A DNA stretch of 64,000 nucleotides, from assembly GCF_932526225.1 (NCBI RefSeq), contig NC_064039.1, forward strand, positions 3,361,001 to 3,425,000, read 5' to 3'. Source of the stretch: Nematostella vectensis. Lineage: Eukaryota > Cnidaria > Anthozoa > Actiniaria > Edwardsiidae. Shown in pieces: positions 1 through 10,969 of the stretch. The notes below the pieces were generated by a model, which had not been told where the DNA came from, did not search any database, and saw only the letters and a list, made by a program, of their open reading frames with translations. The position numbers and the translations under genes were made by a program. Within the stretch, counting starts at the first letter, position 1; each line of letters opens with the position of its first letter.

Positions 1-129
1 AATAAAAACTGATATCTCGAATGCGAATTGGCAAATTTTCCTTAAACTTTACGCTACTCACAGTAGCGCGTGCCTTACCATAACCTATTTGGCTTCTAAG
101 CTCGTGATCATATGGTGAATGTATTTTAG

Positions 130-3100
130 GTGACTCCAGACACCGAGGCCGTGTTCGCATTTCTTAAAGGCAACCAGATCTATGTGAACTGTAGAGTGGT
201 ACGCAACCCGTTCAACAAACCTGTCCTTAAGGTACCTGCGCATTGAGTCTTTTGATTCCTTCACCAATAGGTAAATGGTAGATTAATTATATCTTGTTCT
301 TTTGATTAAGGAGCCATTTCACGGACGGGAAGTCACTTGTGTGCGCCTCGCTGGCGTCTCATCTTCACTAGAGGGTACCATTCGTAATTCTTAGAGTCTA
401 GTCTATGATTGACCTTTGAGCTGACGTCCAATGCACTGCGTCACTAAGACACTCGACCGAGACCCTTCACGCCGCTATACACACAATGCGACCAAACTTG
501 CCAATTTGAATATCATAGAATCCTCGCGTTTTATTCGATCTTAGTGAACAATGCATAGTTGGTTAAGGTTAATAAGATAATTTTCAGCTCACCGTGTTTT
601 ATTTGGTTAAACCAAAGCAAAGGGATCATAGTGCCAATTGAATATACCTTCGTTACTAAGTAAACATTGAACCAACTTACCAAAGCAAACCACATTAACA
701 AAGCGATTTTATCATGGATTCTTGTTCCTAAAGTGAGGATTTTAATCAGTCCTTGAATGTTATTTTCCGCTTTTCAGAAAAGCACCACTTTTTTCTGACT
801 GGTAGTGAAGACAACACCATTAACCTGATGAGTTGTATCCTTTTACAACACGAAATCCATTCAAAAACCCAACAAGTTTCCTAACCCGTTTTCTGCTTGG
901 TATTTGTAAGAGACAATAAACGTCCAACAAAATTTTGTTTAGGTTTCACTGGTCGCGTATGAATATTCTTCTTTCAATCAAGAAAGGCTGCTATAAGAAC
1001 TTGACAGCTAACTAGATGAGCCCAAAACAGGTCAAACCTGTAAGTTCTTCACAGCACAAGGACACATATCCAGTGTACGAGCCCTCAGTCTCTCCAAAAC
1101 AAACTCCCCCGACACCGTCACGGCCGTCTTGCGTGACCAAAATTCAAAAGCGTCACGTAACCACAGCCTATTGTTCTCGGGAGGAGGTCGCGCGTCACTG
1201 AAGTGCTGGCGCCTCGACTTGACGTCAATCTCTAGAGGCAACGGTCGCCACGACAACAATGTGTCGCCAGCGCCTCTGACATTTCTTGCAGAGTATTCGT
1301 CACGCTTGAGTCACCACAAGCGCAAGCGAAAGAAGAGCGACGAGTATCTTTATTCAGAGATACGATTTATGTCTTTGACTTCATTTCCTTTTTGTGATGT
1401 CATAAGAGACGGCAGCGGGAGGTTGATTGACAGGTGTAAGTCACTTCATGGTGTCGCCGCTGCGTGCTCAGATGGTTTTGTCAGGTGAGCAAAAAATCTG
1501 TAGATTAGTAAATATATTACATTTAGGGACTAACTACAACAAAGACTACAACAAAAAAACGACTACAGTGAAACCACTGGTAGTAGATAGTAGGACCCTG
1601 GATCGACTGCAAGTTCATCAAGGAACATATTCCACAATTTGTTATTTTGCTCACTTAATTGGGATCCATCGTGCACTAGGATAAGGTTAGGTTAAGTCGG
1701 GGATTTTGTCTCTCGCCACATTTCATTAACGTAGACGCGGACCTTAGTACCATCTTCTATGACAGTTTGACACACTGACTCACATACTCCTGTTTGTAAA
1801 CTGCGTTGAGAAGTCCTTATTATGTACGAGTGGAGTCACTCAAACAGAACCGCACTTAATCATGTTTCCCGGAAATAATTTGTGCTATGCAAATACTCAA
1901 CATTTGCAAAAAGACTCTCTTTGGTAGGCGGAAAAAACGTTTTTATTGGAAATAATGGAAGACTTTTTTGTTGTAGGTTGTTCGTGTTTGACGATGTAGA
2001 TTCGCGGTTTTCTTTTGTGGCCCAGTCCAGTTATCTGAAGCGCTGTGTTCTTACCATCACGCACGTGATTCATACCGGTCACGCACGTGATACACACGTG
2101 ATCATATTCGCCGGGGATACCGCTGGTCGTGTGACATCGTGGAACATAACGCACCACGTGACGCTGTACCTTCAGTCATTATTGGAGGATGACTTAAGCG
2201 GTGGTTATGATGTTAGTGCGGGTAAACTGGATAACACTGATATGAAACAAAGATGCGAGGATGCTCTTTGTGATGATGAACTTAATAAAAGAAATTGCAA
2301 TAATCAATCTGTAAGGCTTGTCCTCGATGGACTGCGTACTGAGGAATCAGAAGGGACTGCTGCTGAGCAGGCTCGTTTCTCTTGCATGTCGTTAGTTGAT
2401 GATTACCTTGGAAATGCCCTACACGTCTTCAAAGCTCATCAGTCAGGCGTCAATGACATCGCCATTCGTGAAGGTATGTGTATATCCAATGGACGTGATT
2501 GTATACATAAGGTTGCACTCGGAGAGTGCAACCTTATGTTATCGTAACCCGCAGCGCTTAATGGGTATCAATCAAATAAGCAAATCAGCGTAAAAAAAAT
2601 TCTAAAAAGGTTTCAAAAGTTTTAGAATTCTTGTTTAATTCTTATGAACATTCACATAGCTTCAGATACAAGGATTCAGCCATTTATTCGCTACCTATGA
2701 ACCACCGCGGGTTACAACACATGGGTTCTCGAGTACAACTTTATTTGAAATAGGTGTATACTATGTATACTGGCCCCTGACAAAGTCAGAATTTCTTAAT
2801 TTCATTGGAAAATACTGGCAAAAACTCTCCAAATTTATGCTACTCTATCAAACGACAAGCACTCTGAATGATTAACTAAGCAATAGTTGATTCATTTTTT
2901 TTCTTTTAAGAGGAGAGGCCATTCTCCTATCCCACCCCATTCTTCTAACCGGCCTTGAGATATAACCATAATCCAAACAAAATACATATGACAACGATTA
3001 ATTATTTTTTTTATTAGGTCCAGAATATTACACTCTATGCAGCGGTGGAGATGACAGCGCAGTGTACATAGCAGAGTTTTTGTACTCAACGTCACTTGAT

Positions 3101-5180
3101 GTCCACATGATCAGAGAGTTGATGATTTCCTCTGCGCACACGTCATCAGTCACCGGTATGTTTGTATCAGTAACCAGTATGGTACTATCGGTCACTGGTA
3201 TGGTACTATCAGTCACCGGTATGGTACTATCAGTCACTGGTATGGTACTATCAGTCACCGGTATGGTACTATCAGTCAGGAGTATGGTACTATCAGACAC
3301 CGGCATGGTACTATCAGCCACCAGTATGGTCCCTTTGGTCACCAGTATGGTACTATCAGTATCGGTATGGTACTATCAGTCACCGGTATGGTACTATCAG
3401 TCACCGGTATGGTACTATCAGTCACCGGTATGGTACTATCAGTCACCGGTATGGTACTATCAGTCACCGGTATGGTACTATCAGTCACCAGTATGGTACT
3501 ATCAGTATCAGCAAAAAAAGCACGTCTATAGAAGGCACTTGTAATCCTAATGTATTTCCAACTATAGAGTCCTAGACTATAGACTATACAGACTAGATTT
3601 TTTCAAGGGTGTTAAACCTGGTGTCTGAATCCCTCGTTTTCTCGGATAAGGACGTTACACTGTGAGAGTTCCCTTTCAATTCATTTACCTGTATTGGGGG
3701 ACATAAGAGAAAGGTAGATGAAGCTGTCCTGTGGTATCATGTCCAGTGACAATGCTTACACACTTTACACACAAACTCACAGACATCCGAAACGCATTGA
3801 CCATGTCTCGCGATGTTGATTTTCGTTATACAAAATTGAACATTTCATTTCCACTATTTTCTCCTCAGCCGTTTCCATTATTGATGAGGGTCACGTGGCT
3901 TCAGTGTCAACTGACCAACGGTTAAAGCTGTGGGGACTAAAACCGAAATCTCAGGTAACAAAACTTTGTTAGTGCCATAGCGGTCTGACCAGTTTTGTCA
4001 ATGGTGTTGTTGATAAAGATATCGTTGTGCGTCAGGAGGAAGGCGATGTCAGGCAAGTAATGGAGACATTCGTGGATGTCCCGGATGTACAAGACATGCA
4101 GATCTGGCATATGAGGTGTGTATTGTGTATTACTGGAATTAGCCATCATCAATAATCAGCTGGACATCATTATCATCGTCATCATGACCTGGTGATATAC
4201 AGCCTGCAATGACTATAGTGTCTGGTACGCTGTGTATCAACCACGTGACTTATCATCATCATCATATTCATCATTATCATCATCATCATCAGGACCTGGT
4301 GATACACAGTCTGCCATGACTATAGTGTCTGGTACGCTGTGTATCAACCACGTGACTTATCATCATCATCATATTCATCATTATCATTATCATCATGAAC
4401 TGGTGATATACAGCCTGCCATGACTATAGTGTCTAGTACACTGTGTATCAACCACGTGACTTATCATCATCATCATATTCATCATCATCATCGTCATCAT
4501 GACCTGGTGATATACAGTCTGCCATGACTATAGTGTCTGGTACACTGTGTATCAACCACGTGACTTATCATCACCATCATCAATTTCATCATCATCTTCA
4601 TCATCTACATCGTGCAGGCATGGCGCACAAGGCGTGGCCATTCTTGTCTGTGTGGAGCATTGATGGCGCAGGCAGCAGAGCGTCGCTAAACTATCATCGC
4701 TTCTTTCTTTGTCATTACCATCATTTCCGTCTCAGTAATCATGCTTATTGTCATCATTATCACCATCATCTCCATCATAGCAACAACAACAACGTCATGC
4801 TATCATTGTCTATACAATCTGTCGTCATTTTTCTCTTCTTTATCCGCCTTGAGCGATATCAGAAGGTGGGCCAACAACATAGTATTCGCCTTGTCGTCAT
4901 TAGGTAAACCAAGAAAGGTTTTGGCAATTCTATATTTTACTAATCTTGTTTCCTGTCGGTTGTATTACGCTGCTGATCCTTGCCTGATTTTCTCCCAGGG
5001 CCTGAGTGTCTAACGTTTAAAATAAGGCTATGTTCATTCTTCATAACAATCATTGTCTCATTGCGTGATTTCTGTTCTAGCGACAACGAGGTTGCTATCG
5101 CTGTGGTCGGAGTGGGCCTCCAAATGCTACGCCTGACAACATGTGAACAACCACTAAACATACAGCAGACGGGCTCGTGA
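130..5180 (+). CDS. WDR6: WDR6-like WD40 protein, C-terminal part (5' end outside window)
   Basis: WDR6 is a large WD40 protein that partners FTSJ1 in 2'-O-methylation of tRNA position 34; that role is family knowledge. Exons read here, all phase-consistent: 130-231, 311-374, 778-831 (or 834), 1031-1484, 1977-2473, 3018-3155, 3869-4115, 5081-5180 (TGA 5178-5180). WD-type blades are visible: FFLTGSEDNTINLMS, LLFSGGGRASLKCWRL, THVIIFAGDTAGRVTSW, YTLCSGGDDSAVYIAEF, GHVASVSTDQRLKLWGL, then VDVPDVQDMQIWHM and a terminal VAIAVVGVGLQML, which follow the order of the WDR6 C terminus. The acceptor at 1030 has a weak pyrimidine tract. An in-frame TAG at 3970-3972 would remove about the last 80 residues. 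The junction at 3155 is amplified as a 21-bp minisatellite. It is convergent with RAB24. I am fairly sure of the family and less sure that the copy is intact. Confidence 0.8.
3145..3515 (+). repeat. 21-bp minisatellite copying the WDR6 exon 6/intron donor
   Basis: About 17 copies of a 21-bp unit built on TCACCG|GTATGG. The first copy is the real junction: exon bases ...GTCACCG followed by the intron start GTATG at 3156. Most copies keep a GT-containing donor-like core; some have CCAGTATGG or CTGGTATGG. The 21-bp period explains the open frames on both strands here, which are not genes. Confidence 0.93.
4190..4620 (+). repeat. ~105-bp tandem repeat with ATC-rich segments in last WDR6 intron
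   Basis: Four imperfect copies of a unit containing CCTGGTGATATACAG, TGACTATAGTGTCTGGTAC and GTATCAACCACGTGACTTAT, each followed by a run of ATC/ATT triplets. The repeat starts about 75 bp downstream of the exon end at 4115 and includes no exon sequence, unlike the junction arrays elsewhere in this window. Confidence 0.85.
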
Positions 5181-6040
5181 ATTTGCTGACTTAAATTTCG
5201 TTACATATTCTCAAAATCAAAATACAAATAATTTTCCATAAATATATTTGTACATAGATTATTATGTAAGATAAAGGTATATTTATATATCTATATTTTC
5301 TAAAATCATTCCATAATAGGTTCAAGTGTCACTGTTAGGCAGCAAAGTCTCCATTTCTCAAAACCCATTTAATGGATCCACGTGCTTTCTTGGAGGGGTC
5401 TATTATAGAAATATGCAACCAGATTTCTATTTCCTTTTTTTCATCTATCCTCATAACGCATGTACATGTGCGTGCTACTCTGTCTGTGGAGAGGGGTTCG
5501 TAAAACTTTAACCCTGTGCTGATTCCTTTTCCAGTTAACCCGCCTACGCAAACTATCTAGCTTTTCCTGCGCAGCAAGCGTGTCTGTGGAGAGCGAGCGA
5601 CGGAAATAGTTGCTTTCTGTCACCACTCATCGTCCCCATTCTCCGCGCGGCCATACACTTCACTTTATCTCCGCCGAAACCTGAGCCGAAACCACACAAA
5701 ACGCTTGCTACGCAGACTAGTCAGACTAGCCTACTCCACAGGCATCTCGAGAATTTTTTTTTACTTTTTCAGTATTCTTATGATTTGGGCTTCCTGTGGC
5801 GAGTTGAACCGGTGCGGACCGCTAATTGCTTGATCACGCCCCAGGAAGTCCGAAATCGACAAAAGCCCCTTTTCCCAATAAAAGGCACAAAACACTCGAG
5901 GCGCCTGCGGAGGAGGGTTCAGGCTACCTAGCTCTTCCACAGCATGTCTGTCATTTTAGCCCGATGGAAGAAACTGGCTCTGTGATAAATCCGCCAAAAA
6001 GAGTCGTCGAATTCAAAAGATAGCTGTTGGTCTCACGCAA
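5181..6040. other. Convergent intergenic region WDR6/RAB24
   Basis: About 860 bp between the WDR6 stop and the RAB24 stop. It should hold both 3' UTRs. No convincing ORF, RNA gene or repeat is visible. Confidence 0.6.
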
Positions 6041-9000
6041 CTACGAGCAGCAATTTCGACGCTTGTTTTTGGGCTCTTCCAGCTTGACTTTTGACAGCTC
6101 CTTATCTGAATTAAAAGCACAGCACTACAAAAGTTATTTCATAGGTTTTTGTGTGACTGTATCCATTGACTTTTATTGCTTAGCCATTATGAGCAGGACC
6201 TTAACGCGGATCTTAATCAGGGGGGGGGGGGGGAGGCACGATACAAAGTAATAAAGAAACCAGGGGGCATGGCCTACCCGTCATTTTTTTTTTTCTTTCA
6301 ATTAAGGTATGCATTCTTAGTTTTTGGTTAAAAGCGAGTATTACTTTTAGGACTGTACTTTTCACGGGAGTCGCCATCTTATCATCTTATCTTGTTGGTG
6401 AAACAAACTAAGGGTCGCCATCTTACCGTTTTCCTCGACTTGTGGATATTCCTCCTTACCGCAGTCATCAGCAACACAGAAAAACAGCCTCTCTAAAAAA
6501 GGAATTATTCTTAAATTTTTTAATTGCATTAATAATCCCATGATGCAATACGCTATCGGTATTCAGATCGATGGTAATAGCTTCTCAAACCACAGGCATA
6601 CCATCCATATATCCATAGGATGGTAAGCCTGTGTTCAAACTTTTGGACATGAATGGTGAGTCAATTTCGAGTTCTTCTTAAAAAAAAGAAAAACATAATT
6701 AGCTCTCTACCACTGAAACTGACCATAGGGTAGTCGTATTTTACGGAGGAAAAAACGCCGAAAGAGGTCCACCCCACGACTCGGATCGGATTCTAAGTCC
6801 AGATTGCTAACCATTACACCATATGGGACCAAAAATGCTGGAGTAAATGAAAAAGAAATTGTTTGTTGAGTGGTGCAATTATTCTTCGACGTCACGTCCG
6901 GTCATGCGCAATGTGATCTACTTACAGACATTACGTCCGGTCATGCGCATTGCGATCTTCTGCTTACCGACATTACGTCTGGTCATGCGCATTGCGATCT
7001 TTTACTTACCGACATTACGTCCGGTCATGCGCATTGTGATCTTCTACTTACCGACATTACGTCCGGTCATGCGCATTGCGATCTTCTACTTACCGACATT
7101 ACGTCCGGTCATGCGCATTGTGATCTACTTACCGACATTACTTCCGGTCATGCGCATTGTGATCTTCTACTTACCGACATTACTTCCGGTCATGCGCATT
7201 GTGATATTCTACTTACCGATATTACGTCCGGTCATGCGCATTGTGATCTACTTACCGACATTACTTCCAGTCATGCGCATTGCGATCTTCTACTTGCCGA
7301 CATTACGTCCGGTCATGCGCATTGTGATCTTCTACTTACCGATATTACGTCCGGTCATGCGAATTGTGATCTTCTACTTGCCGACATTACGTCCGGTCAT
7401 GCGCATTGTGATCTTCTACTTGCCGACGTCACGTACGGTCATGCGCATTGTGATCTACTTACCGACATTACGTCCGGTAATGCGCATTGTGATCTTCTAC
7501 TTGCCGACATTACGTCCGGTCATGCGCATTGTGATCTTCTACTTGCCGACGTCACGTCCGGTCATGCGCATTGTGATCTTTTACTTACCGGCATTACGTC
7601 CGGTCATGCACATTGTGATTATGCACTTACCGACATCACGACCTGTCATGCTGGATGTTTCAAACAACTTGGCATTAATACCTATCATCAAAATAACACC
7701 AATGAGTCTCGCACGCTGATTGGTCAGAGCGCTCCCCGCGCATCGCGCAAGTCTACACAGACATGTGTAGAGGACACGTATTTTCTAGTAATGTCTAGTA
7801 AACTTGAATCTTTTTTTTTCAACACCACACGTCGGGTTTCATCGCGACGCGCGTTTTTGTGGCCTCGATTTTAGTGTTCCAAATAAATGCTTCATTGTGT
7901 TTCAGAGTATGACGGAGACCTCTTAGGCTTGAACTTCGTAATAATTATCTGTGATCAGTTAGAAAAACACGCGTCGATCTATAAAATGATAAACGATATT
8001 AAGTGTACACAAATGCCAACAACAGCGCGCATATGGGTAATATAATTATTTTTAGTTCCTAAATAAAATCGAAAAGTACGTTAACGTTTGGGTAGTTTGC
8101 TTACCGTCGGCATATTGAGATACGACCCAGGCATCCACGGCCCGCGATTTCTTCTTCCCCTCTACCAAGTCGAACTTTGTCCCACACAGATAGATGCGGC
8201 ATGACTGCAGTACACATAATACCAATTCAATGATGTTACACTTTATGGATATCATAGCCCTGGAATTACGTGAATTCCTCACCGACTCGTATGTGTGAAG
8301 TTCGTTAACCCAGTACTTGGCTCTTAGAAAACTTTCTTCTTCGGTTAAATCTAAACAAATTGTGGCATTAAAAGACAGCAGAGATTTAAAAGAGAGATAA
8401 TAAGCTGCGTACACATAATCCAGGGTTATCAAAAACAGCTAACCGAAGCAGATGACTGCAGCCTTGGCCCCTCGGTAGTAGATCCGACTCATTGCATCAT
8501 ATCGCTCGCTTCCTGCGGTGTCCTGTGGATAAAAACAAAGGCACCTTTTCAGTGGGGCGTGGCCAGGGGCGCCTTGATTTGAACCAAGACGTTAAAACAT
8601 ATTACGTATGAAAATGGATCGTATCAGGTTTATTTTCTGTGCGGATTTAATTATTTTATTTATCCATGCGATTACAAAACAGGCAATTTAAGATAAGTTC
8701 TCTGTATTTTTTTCTTTTATGTTGTTTATTTCTAATTGCAATTCAAAGGGCGCGTTGATTTGCTTTTCGTACAAATTAAAGCACAACCTTGTAAAAACGC
8801 AAGGCCTGAAACCATCGTTGTCCTTATAACTTACGGTCACGCGTTGATTGAATTGAGGTTGAATTAAACTCCCACGTCACGACATACCCATATTCCCATG
8901 GCGATCTGTGATAAGTCATACCCATATTTCCATGGTAACCCGTGTCACGAAATACTTAACCATATTTCTATGGTGACCCACGTCACGACATACCCATATT

Positions 9001-10969
9001 CCCAAGGTGACCCTTGTGTTTCGTACAGTGACAGTCTTGGTTCCATATGCCGCGCCGATCGTCTGAAATAGCACAAACATTCGCATATGCCTCAGTAACC
9101 GCCGCGTACCCTGAAACCCTCTTTCCGCGAAGCTCGGAGCCTCTGGTACCCAGGATAGAAACCCTCTTAAAGGTTAACGAAAGGCGAAACATTGATGGGC
9201 CCCGAAAGCGAAACCCAAAGAATGCGACGATCAGGATAGTGTGACCGAGGAAAACACTTCCGCCTTGTATCTAAATAACTTATTCTTGCTAAATACCGAA
9301 CCTGGTTTACAGCCAAATTCGTTCTTGCGCGACCTTGGCGAATCCAAAATCCTTGTCTGTTTGGAAATAGCGCGTAGTCAGACACAAGCTTTGGGGGCGA
9401 TTTGTCTGGTTTTGATTGTTTGGTTTGATTGACTACGCGCTATTTCCAAACGAAGAATTGAATTTTCGATTCTGGGAGGTCGCGCAACAACGAAATTGGC
9501 TATAATGATAACCGCAAACATAAACATAAACATGCAACAGTGCAATAAAGAATCGAATATACACAGAAAGGCGGTTTGTAGTGAAAACATATTGGAGTTC
9601 TCACTTCCTGGTTCATCCTCGGGGACCCAGGGCGTCGCGGAGATCCTGGTTTGGTAAAAAAAAATACCAGATAGGACATATTGTGCTGCTTATGTCGTCG
9701 TCGTATAACAGAGCGGGGCAAAGTCCCCATTAGAAGCCTGGGCGCTAAGCCCTGGCATCCAAGCACCGCAGCGCCTTTTACCTTATTCTGCTTTTAATTC
9801 GCGATTTCAATAAATATATATTGTATAACCCCTTGTACAAGGAGCCATCTATATATTTTTTTAGATTTAAAGATTCGCTTGTCATCTTCGTGCACTTCCT
9901 CAAATGTCCTCTGTGCATTCGTCAAATCGACTATCCTGTCCCGGTTTTTTGTTATGTAGTGTTTTTTGTAACGTCTTGTACCTTTCCATTATTGCATCAT
10001 CCATTTCGCAACAACTTCAACAACAACTTAAAATTCGCGAAATTCAATCCCCTGCCAACACAATCTGCACAATTTCTCCATGCGATCGCGAAATTGAAGA
10101 CTCGCGAAATGTGCCGAGAACATTTTCGCGAAATTTAATACGCGCAAAAACAAATAAGAACTTTAAATATTATTTATAAATAAATTTATTTTTTAAATAT
10201 TCCGTTTATAAGTTTCGAACTCCTGGAAGAAAAGCATGGCAGAAAAACGAAATCGATACTACCAAAGGAAATGGGTAAGCGGAAAATAAAAGTGATGGTT
10301 GTCTTTGGTAGACGATTTGGTAAGTCAATTTCCTGTAGAACCAGGGGACACAATCTTAAATATCGGCAGCTACCTTGCAGAGTAAACGCTTACAAATATT
10401 CATTTTTTCAAGTATCCCTATGTGGAATAGTCTACCAGACAGTAGTCAAGGCCTATAGCTGGCCACTCCATTGCAACATTAGCAGATAAAAATAAGAGTG
10501 ATGGTGTTGATGCAATAAGAAGTACATATTGTGTTACTTTTTAGAATAAGTGCATTTATAAAACAGTGTAGAAATTCTCCAGGCAAACATAATAAACTCA
10601 TATATTTTGGGATAATGATAAACAAGTCTTCTTTCCATTTCTTGAGGTACAGGTCAGTACAGTGTAATATTTCTACGAATGCGAAACCTGTACACGCAAG
10701 GTCAACCGCTTCAACAAGGCAATTATTCAAATTGAAGTTTACAATAGCTTGCCGACCAAAGTATTGCAAGAACGATATGAGTCCAAGTAAATTGCGTGTA
10801 TACGGTTTCCCAAAGCATACTATACGAATATTGCAAGAATGGAAAAGCTTACCGCTTCTGATGTTCCAAGGAAACGGTCATGCAAATACCTTTCCAATAA
10901 ACACGTCTTCCCACTAAAGTTACGCCCTAAAAGAACAACTTTAGATTCAACAAAGTTGAACGTATTCAT
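6041..10969 (-). CDS. RAB24: RAB24 small GTPase (8 coding exons, 193 aa)
   Basis: Rab24 is an atypical Rab linked to autophagy and endosome clearance (family knowledge). Exons in gene order: 10969-10853, 9062-8994, 8522-8444, 8350-8283, 8204-8105, 7681-7631, 6492-6460, 6105-6041; every junction keeps phase. Visible motifs: P-loop [17 protein letters not shown] (switch I side), [57 protein letters not shown], and a C terminus KNKRRNCCS with two prenylatable cysteines. The Ser in DTAGSE, where most Rabs have Gln, is the RAB24 signature and goes with low GTPase activity. Length is close to the vertebrate 203 aa. The start is the ATG of MNTFNFVES; in-frame ATGs upstream do not fit the family. Two of its introns begin with tandem arrays copied from the exon-intron junction. 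Confidence 0.9.
6766..6830 (-). pseudogene. tRNA-Gln-like sequence (SINE head or tRNA pseudogene)
   Basis: On the minus strand the run from GGTCCCATATGGTGTAATGG through TTAGCAATCTGGACTTAGAA matches the 5' half of eukaryotic tRNA-Gln, including a good A box. The anticodon loop reads TAG instead of CTG/TTG, and the T arm/B box is degraded (GAGTCGTGGGG). It lies in a RAB24 intron in the sense direction. It looks like a decayed tRNA or the head of a tRNA-derived SINE and not a functional gene. Confidence 0.55.
6886..7640 (-). repeat. 42-bp (39-bp) array copying a RAB24 exon 6/intron donor
   Basis: About 18 copies. On the gene strand each unit reads ATGACCGGACGTAATGTCG|GTAAGT plus about 17 intron bases ending CACAATGCGC. 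The real junction, exon end at 7631 (codons for MTGRDV, then GTAAGT), is the first copy, and the array runs on into the intron. Several copies have GCAAGT in place of GTAAGT. The long plus-strand frames across it are products of the 3n period. Confidence 0.93.
8877..9010 (-). repeat. 34-38-bp array copying the RAB24 exon 2/intron donor
   Basis: Four copies including the genuine junction. Gene-strand unit: GGTCACCxTGGGAATATGG|GTATGTCGTGACGTG with variation. The exonic copy encodes VTLGIW and ends at 8994. Three further copies follow in the intron with diverged donors (GTATGA, GTTAAG). Confidence 0.85.
9359..9451. repeat. Perfect 22-bp inverted repeat, hairpin element
   Basis: The left arm 9359-9380 (GTTTGGAAATAGCGCGTAGT plus CA) is exactly complementary to 9430-9451, with a 49-bp loop. 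It lies in RAB24 intron 1. It could be a short MITE or a hairpin; no clear target duplication was seen. Confidence 0.8.

Noticed and set aside
3955-3990. Tiny intron removing the TAG in WDR6
   Set aside because: Candidate introns of 18, 30 or 42 nt are too short or shift into stop codons; the frame across the TAG is the only one with WDR6-like sequence on both sides.
6847-7874. Plus-strand frames of 290 and 334 codons with repeats
   Set aside because: They are by-products of the 42/39-bp array; RAB24 exons on the minus strand explain the locus.
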